Shown here: positions 11,579 through 22,500 of the stretch, piece by piece
Numbering within the stretch: the stretch's first letter is position 1
Layout: every line of letters starts with the position of its first letter
Assembly (NCBI GenBank): GCA_002900995.3
Contig: CM035315.1
Location: 1,039,967-1,103,966, forward strand
Reading direction: 5' to 3'
Length of the DNA stretch: 64,000 nt
From: Ganoderma boninense
Taxonomy: Eukaryota; Basidiomycota; Agaricomycetes; Polyporales; Polyporaceae
Program-made: the position numbers and the translations under genes
The notes under the pieces: model-generated
What the model saw: the letters and a program-made list of their open reading frames with translations, nothing else
What the model was told of the DNA's origin: nothing
The model's database searches: none

Positions 11579-13590
11579 AGAAGCGTAGTGTATCCACGGG
11601 CGTCGGCTCCATCGGCAACTCCTGCGTGGGCAACATCGCCGCTCTCGGCGATGGCTGGCTGGGCCTCCGCTTCGAGGATGGTCCGCTCGGCGTGCGCACT
11701 ACGGGCATTGTGATGGCGTTCCTTGTGGGCATAAACGCCGCGGCGACGTGGAGCCGGACGCTAATCCGTGTGTGGGGCAAGGCGATCGGGCAGGAGTTCA
11801 AGGGCAAGGGCGTGAACGTGGGCTTGGGGCCGATGACGAATATCGTGAGGATCCCACAGGGGGAACGGACCCATTCTCGTTCACGGAGGCCGCATAGGAG
11901 ACGGTGCTGGGATGGCAGGTAGCCGGCACACAAGCGTGTGAAAAGCACTACATCAACGAGTACGTGGTACACGTTCCGCGGTCTTCGAGAAATGGTTGAG
12001 AATGGGGAGGGATGTAGCGAACAGGAACATCTATGCTCCCAAAAATCGTCGGACGTGGACGACGGGACGGAGCACGAGATATATGTCCATCCGTTCATGC
12101 GCGCTGCCCAGGCGGCCGTTGCCAGCGCTATGTACAGCTACAGTGCGTGATCTTGTCGCTGCATAGCCAATGACGCGTATATATACTCACCCCAGCTCTA
12201 GACCTTATCAACGACACCTTTGGATGCGAGAGTGATCGCACTCCAATCCGACCTTGATAGGCGAGCTCGACTTCCAAGGCTTCGTGGTGTCCAACTAGGC
12301 CGCCCAACGGTCCACCCTTGCTACGGTAGCCGGCCTCGACTATGTGCAGACCTTGCGAGCGACACAGTGCGTTGACCGTGATAGTATATGGAGATATCGA
12401 TGCCCGACGGTATCCATGGCTCGAACACAAGCCTCTTCGGCGCGAACTTCAGTTCGTTTGTCAAGAACGGCACAATCGTGGAGGCGCCCTTGGACGACAT
12501 GGCGGAGCGCATCGTCGCCGCATAGTACATTATAGGCCAAGACGAGAACAATCCAGAAGGTGCGTCGTGCCATCGTATAGTTTGAATCCCTCTTGCTGAC
12601 CCATGACATAGTGAATATCAATCAAATGACTCGGCTACAAACCTACACGTCGACGTGCAGGACGACCCCTTCAAGCTCGTGCGAGAGATCGGCGTGGCGA
12701 GCGTAGTCCTCCCTAAGGACGTGGCTGGTGCATTTCCTCTCAGGAAGCCGAGGTTGCTCGCCATCGTCGGTTGGGGTTGGTGTCCTACGTCGGTTCTTTT
12801 TTACGCCGACGTCTGACCGCGTTGAGTCAACAGGTAACGACTCTGATCCTGCCCTTCGACGGCTGTCTCGGCAATGGCGGCGACGATGGCACATTCACAG
12901 TGGGTCGGGGCACCAGCAGCCCGAGCCTTCCGTTCCTCATCGCTCCCCTCAAGGCCATCCCAGGCTCGCGTGCACCAAGACCATTGCACTGTCTCGTGGT
13001 GTCTCGTGGTTCCTGCGCAGCTGGGACCTCGCGGGCGCCGCCGACGCCGCGCGGGTTCTGGACATCGTACTCGTGTTCCCGCACGCGGGCGAGGGCGAGA
13101 GCGCGATCATCGTCGGCGATAATAGCCACGAGTCGCAGGGCATGATCCTCGTCGACGTCCAGGCTGGTGACCGCGCGAACTCGCACTCTGTGGGAACGCG
13201 GACGCACTTATCGGCGCTATCGTGGCGGTGAACCCAAATTCAGTCGTTGTCGTCCATTCGGTCGGGTCTGTGATCGTTGAGGCGTGGACCGATAACCCGA
13301 ACGTCAACGCCACTGCAGTCCTCTGGATGGGCCTGCCGGGCCAGGAGAGCGGCAACGCGCCCGTGGACGTGCTCTATGGAGCGGTCAACCACTCAGGGGA
13401 GGCTGCCGTATGCGATCGCGAAAAACCTACCCCCGCGCACCTCGTCACAGCGCCCGCCCGCAAACATAACGGGGCACACGGGCTGGCTGCCGCTCCCTGT
13501 TCATTATCGACTACACGGAGGGCCGGAAGGCCTGAACATGGACTATCGCTGTAGTCTACCTGAGGCTCGGTTTTTTCGGAGTTCTTGAAG
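11579..13590 (+). pseudogene. Decayed GH3 beta-glucosidase
   Basis: Ordered GH3 blocks can be read across all three frames: STGVGSIGN, FEDGPLGVR, GINAAATW, GQEFKGKGVNVGLGPM, KHYIN, DVDDGTEHEIYVHPFMRA, FQGFVVS followed by a stop where GH3 has the nucleophile region SDW, AGLDY, DVQDDPFKLVREIGVAS, GGDDGTFT, and LGLPGQESGNA-like sequence near 13330. Two Trp codons appear as TAG (12296-12298, 12523-12525), and several one-base shifts occur. The protein would have been a secreted beta-glucosidase hydrolysing cello-oligosaccharides. The N-terminus and signal peptide are missing because the 5-prime end is replaced by CCT4 sequence. Confidence 0.8.
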
Positions 13591-13948
13591 CCGAAGTTGC
13601 CTTGAGCAATAGGCGTCAGCGGTACAGGTGACTGTTGGTGCCGGACCCGGACACGTGCCCGTTATTTCTCTCTTCTACCTACTTCCTGTTCTTGGACGAC
13701 GTTGCACAATGCAGCCGCATACACCCTAAAGGACGTTCTTTCTTACCGAGCGACATAGAATGATGCTGTACGAATCTTGCTGGTGGACAGGCTCCTTTTA
13801 TCGGTTGCCTCGAACCCATGGCTCAGAGTCTAGTCCGCTACAGGTTCTCACTCTATGCCATCCTCCTCGTAACCTCTGTCAATGTTGCGTTATCTGGGCC
13901 ATCAAACCTCACGATGCTGGCGTTGGCTCTTCGAGCACCGCGCCGCTG

Positions 13949-15956
13949 ATGGACACGCCCGGGACGGCGGGCAAGAATAAAAAGAAGTGGTCCAGGGCGG
14001 CCAGGGCGCTGAGCGCGCTGAAGGGCGGCCCCGGTCGATGTCGTGCAGATCGTGCTCGACAAGGTGAAGGCAGAGGGCGGGTCTGCGGTCGCGTCCGCGT
14101 CCGCAGACGCGGTCAGGATGGCGCTGGAGCAGATGAAGATCCGGGAGGTCCTGCAGGGCACGGCAGGCGTGGGAGGCAAGAACAGGAAGGAGACGGGAGG
14201 ACATAAGGTATGCGTCTTTTTCTTGTTGTATGCAGGCTAGACCTCCGGAATTCATATGGGCGTAGTTTTGGTCAACGCAGCCTGTGCCGCAACTAGGTGA
14301 GAGAACTCGTGATGAGTGTACAAAGGTGCAGCTCGCTGAAGGTCTGTGTTGCAGGCAAGGCAGCCCCATAAGCGGATGGTGCCATTGAGCCTCTAAAGCC
14401 TCGAGAGGAGGTTCGGCAAGACCCTTATCCTCCGCCCAAAGAGTTTACATGGTCATTCATTCACGTCAACGAACCTGCCGAGGTTGGTCCAAACTTGTCT
14501 TGGTCCATACGCATCTAACTCACCGGCTTCTGCAGCTAAGAGAGCTCTACGAGCTTCTTTCTGCCAACTATGTGAGGACGACGACGAAACGTTCCGGATT
14601 TTTTGTCATGGTGCGCTCCCTCAATATTGTTCGGTCCTCGTCAGGCTCATCCCGTATCCTCGTAGGGCATTGAAGCCTCCAGACTACTTTAAAGAGTGGC
14701 ATGTCGGCGTCAGGGTGACATCGAGCCTGAAGCTTGTCGCCTTCATCTCCGCCATCCCAATACGGGTCTGTGTCCGGGACAGGTGAGAACGCTCTTCGTG
14801 TCTCGGGTCTGCGGGAATATCTGATCCATCTTCGTAGCTTGGTAGCCGCGAGCGAGGTGAACTATCTCTGTGTGCACAAGAACCTCCGCTCGAAGCGGTT
14901 AGCACCAGTGCTCATCAAGGGGGTCACCCGACAATGCAACCTCCAAGGTGTTTTCCAGGCGCTGTACACGGCAGGGGCTGTTATCCCTACTCCAGTATCG
15001 AGTGCTCGGTGCGTGTATTCCTACCTTCATAGCCCAGAACAGCCATTCATCTCCCGAAATGACCGCCCCGGCTGTAGCTACTACCGCCACTGTATCAACA
15101 TTCCCAAGCTTCCTGATGTCCGATTCACGAGCGTACCCCCGACAATGACGCAAGCTCGCATGATCCGCTTGCACAAGCTTCCCGATAAGCCCTGTCTGCT
15201 CGAGCACGGCTTGCGCGAGATGGAGGAGCGCGATGTCCCACCACAGGTGACAAGCCTCTTCGAGCGGTATATGAAGCGCTTCGGCATGGCCCCGGTCTGC
15301 GACGAGGCAGACATCGCCCACCAATACCTGAGTGGACGCGGTGAAGGTCCACGCGGGCCGGACAGCTGGAAGGCGCCCCGTGAGGGACAAGTCGTGTGGA
15401 CCTATGCTGTTGAGGTCAGCCTCCTACACCTCCCTTCTAGCGTCAAGCGTAGAGAATTCTATTTCTAACGCCAATTTACTGCACCGCAGAACCCGAAGCA
15501 AACAAGATCACGGACTACGTCTCGTTCTACTCGCTCCCGTCTACGATCACGCGCGCCCGCGGCACAGCCTGCTTACCGCCGCGTACTTGTTCTATTACGG
15601 TACCGAGCTCGCGTTCGAGGGCGGCGCCGAGCCCAGCGGACGGCTCAAGAAGCGCCTCGAGGAGCTCATCGTCGACGCACTCGTCATCGCGGACCACGCG
15701 AAGTTCGACGTTAGGAACGCGCTCACACTGATGGACAATGTTCGCTTACTCCAGGACCTCAGGGTGCGTTATGCTTGCTTCACAAGCGTCGCTTTCTTCA
15801 TGAGCGCGAACTGACGACGGAAATGCTGTCCAGTTTGGACAGGGCGACGGCATTCTGAACTTCTACCTCCTCAACTGTCGCACGGACCCTCTGGCAGGAA
15901 TGCAGACGACCAGGGAATCGCTCGCGGGCAAAGGCGTCGGAGTGGTCATGCTGTAG
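13949..15956 (+). pseudogene. NMT1: N-myristoyltransferase with multiple one-base shifts
   Basis: Nearly the whole of glycylpeptide N-tetradecanoyltransferase can be followed: [74 protein letters not shown]-type motif NYLCVHKNLRSKRLAPVLIKGVTRQC, YTAG, RGEGPRGPDSWK, TAAYLFYY, ADHAKFDVRNALTLMDN, and the typical C-terminus GKGVGVVML at 15954. The enzyme puts myristate on N-terminal glycine using myristoyl-CoA. Introns are canonical (for example 15009-15077). Five one-base shifts break the frame (about 14034, 14572, 14605, 15509, 15560), but no nonsense substitution is seen. It is either a young pseudogene or a real gene with consensus errors. It converges on UFD1 at 16213. The start codon is uncertain. 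Confidence 0.75.
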
Positions 15957-16212
15957 GGCCTCCAGCAACTTTCACCACCCCTGGGTGATAAACCGGTTGT
16001 GCTCATATCATGCTCAATGTACTGTACACATGTCATCTATTGCATTGTAGTGAAGTATTCGGTAAAGTGTACAAGTGCTGCAGACAAGCAATTGTCCGTG
16101 CAATCTTTCGGATTCATGCTACAATTGGCTCGACCGATGTCCAGGATGGGAAGCAAGCGAGAACGGCTTCGTATCGTCGTGAAAGCTACAATCTCAAATA
16201 TCAGGAGGACCA

Positions 16213-17750
16213 CTAGTCATCACCGCCGTTGTAATAGACATCCTCGTCATCATCCACGTCCTCGTCATCATCCACGCCATAATCGGGAGTGGAACTCCTC
16301 TCTCGCTCGACTTGCTGCTGCTGCTGCTGCTGCGAGCGAGCGTGTGTGGGCAGGACAATGACGGTCGCGCCTCCTGCTCCGACAGCCGGCTGCGCAGACC
16401 GTCCGCCTAGCGTTTGGCCTCCAGAACCCCAGTTGGTGGTCGGCACCGGAACTGCGTTCTTCTTGCCTTTATCCGACGACGATGACTGGGAGTTTCCTGT
16501 GAGGGTGTTTCCAGAACCTGTGAAGGATGTAGGTTATGCGCAACAGGATGTCAGCATAAGCCGAGAGTACTCCGGACAAGGAACACGTACCAGTGAAGCA
16601 GAGGCCGACGAGTCCTGTGAAGGGCGGGCATAGGTCTGGACCCTAAAGCCGCAAAAGAGGTGGCCGAATGGCAGGTTCAACGGCGCCGGCACGTAGACAT
16701 CGCCGTCAAGAGTGTCGTTTGTGACAACGCGCTGTTTACTGGACCCCAGTCAGTACATTGCAGCGGTGACGCAAGTTCGTCACCTACTCGGTGCGGAAGA
16801 TCTTGCTGCCTTCGGAGGCCGCCTCGGCTTTCCTATAACTAATACCTTGCTAATGGCAGCTCCCTTAGATGCGGCGCCCGAGGACGCACCAACCATGGAG
16901 GATGACGGGCGTGACGACCCCGGAGTGGAGGAGCTGAGATCAATGTTGAGCTTAGAGGCCATGGTGGTTTGAGGCGCAGCCTTAGGTCGTTCTGGTTCGA
17001 CGTGGCCTACAGGAGCGGCCAAGTCGACTTCGAGATCTGTGTCGAGGACACTGATGCCCTCGCTGCCAGGTTTAGTCTCCATCACAAGAAGGCCGAATAC
17101 GATTGTATTGTACGAGATCTCGATGATGTCCCCTTGTGTGAGCGCGGAGAAGTTCCGAAAAGCTTGTTCGAGGCTGTAACAACGTCATGAGCGCTATGCA
17201 AGCTCATGAAAGAATCGGTTCACGTACACGGCCTTGGGGTCCGAGACGTCGAGAAAGTCGACTGTCTGTGCCCGGAGCTTTACTAGCTTGCCTTTCTGGA
17301 GCTCGCAGCCAGTAATACGGATGGGATCGCCCTCTTCCGAGCGTAGGGTCCTCATCATCCAATGGGGCAGGTGGACGCATTCCTCTTCAGCAATAAACTC
17401 GAGGACGCCGTCATGAATAGCGCTGCTGGGTTAGCAGGGTTGCGGAGCTTAAACATCCAAGGGGACTCTAGGCCCATGTTTGTAAGATTGGCAAGCGAGG
17501 TTGGAGGCATGACGACTAGGTGTTGTTGGAATTGTATGACCACGGGAGATCAAGTGGTGCTGGACGTACTCTTTCCACCATAGCTGACATTCTCTCGAGG
17601 GCGGCCAGGCAGCATTGCGACGCTGTAGGCTTTGAAGTACTCATCGTACGATTGCGGGTTGGGTCTACCAACTCTCCGGGTAGGCAGACCACCCAATCCA
17701 CTGGAATCTTTGGTCAACCTGTGATAACTGGACATCCCGACGTCAAACAT
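16213..17750 (-). pseudogene. UFD1: UFD1, full length but frameshifted (copy B)
   Basis: The start codon (17750-17748) opens MFDVGMSSYH, typical of fungal UFD1. It is followed by the Ufd1 double-psi-barrel/alpha-beta domain (YSVAMLPGR, NVSYGGK, MPPTSLANL, GVLEFIAEEECVHLPHWMM, KLVKLRAQTVDFLDVSDPKAV, LRNFSALTQGDIIE-type block, METKPGSEGISVLDTD), then VEPERPKAAP, a splice-uncertain stretch near 16790-16890, KIFRTDKQRVVTNDTL, NLPFGHLFCGF, and a C-terminus with WGSGGQTLGG and a Gln run (16313-16333). UFD1 recruits ubiquitylated clients to Cdc48 in ERAD. One base is missing after NPANPAA (near 17416), shared with copies A and C, so it is an old change and not a random read error. Either this locus is dead and the working gene is elsewhere, or an unusual splice rescues it. 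Confidence 0.7.
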
Positions 17751-17929
17751 ACTGGGCGAGTTAGGCGAAGAGGCCGGCAGGACCTCCGGGACCGAAGTGA
17801 TCTTGATCAAACTAGGCGACAAATCAGACGTCATGACATTTGATGAAGGACAATGCATACCAGGTCCATGGTTCGCGAATGGAGGATGGTAGTTGAGAGC
17901 AAGGAGCGGACGGGTTCCGAGGACGCGGT
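16667..17929. repeat. 1,263-bp duplicated block, copy B
   Basis: Direct repeat of 9706-10968 at a constant offset of 6,961 bp with one visible difference. The block edges fall inside a UFD1 exon on the left and in the UFD1 promoter on the right, so the duplication did not respect gene boundaries. Copies C and D match B beyond 17929 and share its base at 17389, so B and not A is their closest relative. Confidence 0.9.
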
Positions 17930-18041
17930 GGCTGAAGCAGCTCTGACTAAACGCGTCCCGGCGCGAGCGGCGAAGACGCGCAAGGGACATGGCACTGTCG
18001 AGGCGGTCGCGACGCGGACTCAGGACTGGACGTGGACGCTT

Positions 18042-18141
18042 NNNNNNNNNNNNNNNNNNNNNNNNNNNNNNNNNNNNNNNNNNNNNNNNNNNNNNNNNNN
18101 NNNNNNNNNNNNNNNNNNNNNNNNNNNNNNNNNNNNNNNNN
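18042..18141. other. Assembly gap (100 N)
   Basis: Exactly 100 N, a conventional placeholder for a scaffolding join of unknown size. The left contig ends inside the UFD1 promoter. Confidence 0.99.
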
Positions 18142-18592
18142 GGAAGCTCGATAAGCTGGCCGCAACTGGGCCAGTATATAAGCGATGGGGGTCTCAGGGT
18201 TGAACAAGGGGAGCGATCTGCGACGATTCAGCAGTCACCTCACCGACCTTCCGTCTCTTCCATCGGACCACGCCTATCGGACGACATACCCCCCGGCTCC
18301 TCGGTTGTCTGACTGGGGTGTCTCGCGGAGTTCTGTGGCCTCTAGCCGACGATAGTCGCCCTTAAACTGGTCATTCTCTGTACCCGCCGGCTTCGCACGC
18401 GCGCACGCTTGCCTTATCTAAGATCAATATCGTAAACTGTCTCCCCTCCACGCAATCGCCCGACATCTTGTCCGTCGTTTCCCCAGACTCGAGCCCTCTA
18501 CGCGCGATTTCCCCCACGTAATTCATCACCGAGGACGTTGACCCCTTCCCACCCCTACCTCCCAGCCGCTTGATATCCTAATATCAAGCACC
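18142..18592. other. Unique spacer, probable promoter DNA
   Basis: No gene recognised. It holds CT-rich DNA and a TATATAAG sequence near 18174 on the plus strand. In the flipped orientation of this contig it would extend the UFD1 upstream region beyond the end of the left contig. Confidence 0.4.
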
Positions 18593-18825
18593 AAGCGTCC
18601 ACGTCCAGTCCTGAGTCCGCGTCGCGACCGCCTCGACAGTGCCATGTCCCTTGCGCGTCTTCGCCGCTCGCGCCGGGACGCGTTTAGTCAGAGCTGCTTC
18701 AGCCACCGCGTCCTCGGAACCCGTCCGCTCCTTGCTCTCAACTACCATCCTCCATTCGCGAACCATGGACCTGGTATGCATTGTCCTTCATCAAATGTCA
18801 TGACGTCTGATTTGTCGCCTAGTTT
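18593..18825. repeat. UFD1 promoter block, copy D (inverted)
   Basis: These 233 bp are the exact reverse complement of 17809-18041, with no gap or mismatch that I can see. Together with copy C at 28821-29746 it forms one UFD1 5-prime region split by the transposon. Confidence 0.9.
18819..18825. repeat. Left target site duplication CTAGTTT
   Basis: CTAGTTT directly precedes the left element end (CACCTG) and recurs at 28821-28827 directly after the right end. The uninterrupted copies at 10848-10854 and 17809-17815 carry it once, as AAACTAG on the plus strand. Confidence 0.9.
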
Positions 18826-19396
18826 CACCTGTAGTTTCCACATATTGTTACAATATAACCAGTACACTGGGCAGGCTTGTGTGTGATTATAGGCCAAGCT
18901 AATAACAACACACAACCTTGGTATATTCAAACAATGGCTGAGGGAAGAGTTACAAGCCATTGTAACAATTGTATTGGGCATTGTTACAACTATTATGAGA
19001 GCAGCGGGAGAGCTTGTTAGACCATTGTCAGGCCGCTTTCACAACTGTTGTTAGGTAGGTTGTTTGATGGCCCTTGCACAGATTCATTAGGATTGTTAGA
19101 ACATTGTTACAATCTTAAGACTTCAAATTTGGCTCAGATTGTTAGGACATTGTTACAGTGGCTGGAAGGCACATTTTGCAGAATTGTTACTCAGTTGTCA
19201 GCACATTGTGAGGCTATTGTTACAGAATTGTTACACTGCTAGCGGAATTGTTACTCAATTGTCAGCACATTGTGAGGCTATTGTTACAGAATTGTTATAG
19301 CACTGGAAGGCTTATTTTTGGAGTTGTTAGCTGGCTGTTCTTGAAATTGTTAGCACTTTGTTACAATTGTGGTTGTTAGAATATTGTTACAGGGTA
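18826..19396. repeat. Left terminal inverted repeat, 571 bp
   Basis: Matches the reverse complement of 28092-28820. The only length differences are a 156-bp tandem duplication and a 2-bp GA insertion in the right copy, which exactly account for 571 versus 729 bp. It contains many TTGTTA/TAACAA words, probable transposase binding sites. Confidence 0.9.
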
Positions 19397-19552
19397 AGGA
19401 GGGCATTTTTCTGCATTGTTACTAGATTGTTAGAGTGCATGCACACGTGCTCGGAAACACTGTTAATGTATTGTTTGAGGTGTTGTTGGAATCTCCACAT
19501 AGATGAACTGTATGCAACATCATTCTATAAAGCTAGACTAGAATTGGCACTA

Positions 19553-22500
19553 TTACAAGCTCTCTTCATCCGAAGATTCAAACTCCCCCTCCGGTGTACC
19601 ATCCGCAGCTTGTACCGCTGACCGCGGACGGACCTTCCGAGCCACTGCCTTATATGGCATAATCCATGCCGGTAGTGGGCCGAGCCTCTCCAAGTAGCTC
19701 ACCCAATAGGAGGCCGTCCGCGTTGCAAGGCGCTCATAGATGGAGACTTGTTTCGCTGCGTAGATTTTGAGTCCGCGGCGTAGCCGGTCCGAGACGTTGG
19801 TGCGCCGCGCACTCTGGCTCTTCCACCAGTTGGCCTTCCACTGCAGGTAAGCGAGAATTCGTCGCATCTCCTCAACGAGGAGCCGCTCTTCCTCGTCCCA
19901 CCGATCTGCGCGTGCTTTACTCCTCGCCCACTCGGCACGCATGGTCTCAACAAACTCCTCCGATGTAGCGCCACCTGTCGTGTCCCTCGGTTCATGCACC
20001 GAGCGAGGGGTTAGCCATATCCAACTGATTTCATATCTACCCTCGCTTGTGATTACTTCTTCGTCATCCCGCCGGGGCCCGCGGAGGTCCGTGTTGAGGA
20101 GTGGCTTGAAGGTACTGGTCCACGTGCCATTGGAATCGAGCTCGAGCATTGCCACCCGTGCCGCCCGATACCGCTCGGCGCACCGCCTCTCCTTGGCCAG
20201 GAACCGATTGTAGACTCCAAGGGTTCGGGTAACTGCCCGCTGTCCAGTTCCTGACACATTCAGCCTCTTGAACTCAGCGATAGCGGCCAGAACACGTCAG
20301 ATGCGCCGGATATCTTCAAGGCTATCTGACATCTGAGCAAGCCGCAGGCGTCGCTCTTTGTCTCGAAGCGCCTGCAGACTGTCGAGAAGGCGGTATGTTG
20401 GGGGGAGGGACGACGGGAGCCACAACTTGATAGCTTCCGGTTTGATGGGCGAGGTCGACTGTGGAACGTTCTCGGCACGGAGCGGAGCCACTGCAAGCAT
20501 GTGGACGTCTTGGATCGCTTGCCACGATTCGATCCTCCTCGTAAGAACATTCCGCTTAGTTTGAAGGTCCGCGAGTTCCGTAATCGAGGCTCCAGATATG
20601 TTTCGGAGCGAGAGCGATCGCCTGTTTTGCGCAAGCCTATGTTAGAATGAACATATCTCAAGTACAGGCGTGAATACGCACTGTTGTTCCTCCAACTCAA
20701 GCCCAACCTGGAGAAAAACAGCGGGAGTTATCTCATGCGCAGGCAGTTGGCCATGAGAGGCCTCGACCGCCTCTTGCTGCGCGAGCTCCAGTTTGACAGC
20801 TGCCATTGTGATCCCTATTTTTGGCACGGTGAGTGTCAATTTGACAGCTATGAGCAGAAGTGATTAGCGTACCGGTCGTGGGTTCCTCGTATGGATCAGG
20901 CTTGCTGTGGTCTTCATTCCACTCCTCAACCATCCGAGTCCATTTGGTGACAATGTCGGGAGAGAATGTTGCATTGTACTCCAAGAATATGCGTCGCTGC
21001 TTGATTCGCATCTCATGTGCTTCCTCGAGAGATCGAAGCATAAAGTATCCTAATTCATATCTATTATTAGTTCCAACTTCCTAGACCTGTGATATCTCGG
21101 CTCGAGATTGACTTACCAAATTCGAGTGTCTTCTGCCAGTTCCAGGCCCCCCAGTTATCATTCAGGACGTCATGTCGCATACCGACGCTCATCTCGCGTG
21201 TGCTGAGGGCGAGGGGATTCATGTGGCTCCAGTGGCTCTCAATACCTTCGCCGTAGGTGCGTCCGACATGCCGGAGATAGTTGAAGGAATATTGAGAGTG
21301 CGGCGACCTGCCGTGAACGCGAAAATGTTTCTTCAGAATCGCGAAGCGCACCTCAACCTGGGTACGGTCAATGTGCATCTCCTCTGGAAAGTACTGGTGC
21401 ATGCGCTTGAATAGATGGCGGGCCCACTGGCACGCGATGTCGTAGGATATGAGGAGGAGGAGGAGATAAACACCGAGCAGCGTCGAGAAATAGAGATAGT
21501 CCATATTTGCTTGTCTGATTGGAAAGTGTCAGCGGGTGCTTCACCGCAGGCTTGTGGCTATGCTCAACTGACCGTTCGCCCTGTTGCAAGTCTCCAGCAC
21601 CATTCTTTCGGACGACAGCATGGCGCGCGCAGAGCACAGCCCCAATTCCGGACGCGATATAGCCGTCCTTGTGCAGATTGGCCTGCCGAATCGCATTATG
21701 CTCAGCGGAGCAAGTGTTTTCCTATGAATCGACGAAGTGAGACTATGTATTCTCCCTCAGCGAGTTGAATAGACTCACCAGCTCCTTCTCGTCCGCGCGG
21801 GATGCGATATGTGCCTGATAGGCCCTCTCTTCCACGTAGTAGGCCCATCCGGGCGCGAGCTCGATGTCATCGAAGCCGCGATCTTTGCAGCGTGCCCGGA
21901 AGTTGGCGTCCATCATCAGGAAGAGCGTATACAGCCACCTGCGCGAGAAAATGTCAGAAGGCAGTAAGAATACCCTGAACAATACATGATCTCACCGTAC
22001 ATGTGAAGGCGCAGTGTTCCAGTCGGCTGGGAGGTTCTTATCTGGGTGCGGGCATGCAGGACACTCCACAACGAGCTCGCCTTGCGCAGTCCCGCTCGCA
22101 CCTGTCGGATCATGGCCACGCGCGAAGCGTTTGAGCATTCCCAGATGCCGCCACAAACGCATGACATGCGACAGTTGCTTGTATCGATTCTGGGGTGGTG
22201 AAAGTCATGGTTACGAATGGCTGGGATGGTGTGAGAGTACAGGGAACTTACTGGGACATCCGTACCGCCAGAGTTGTCGGTGAGCCGTTCCGTAGTCTTC
22301 CAAAAGTCATGAAGGTTCGCCTTCGCTTGAAAGTTCAATTCTTGGAACGTCTTGAGGTAGTCGAACGTGAAGACGGTCGCAGGAACTCGGGTCGTCGCAG
22401 GAAACCAACCCGCCCGCATCAGTTGAGCCCAGTCGGCGGTTTCATGTCCAGTTGGATCCAGACATTTGCAGAAGCTGACATCGACATCGTGTATACCAGA

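Noticed and set aside
16313..16333. CTG/CAG repeat as a separate microsatellite feature
   Set aside because: It is the short poly-Gln stretch in the UFD1 C-terminal exon and is described there.
18830..19540. CRISPR-like array of short repeats
   Set aside because: The TTGTTA words are not regularly spaced or separated by constant-length spacers, and they are the subterminal region of a eukaryotic DNA transposon.
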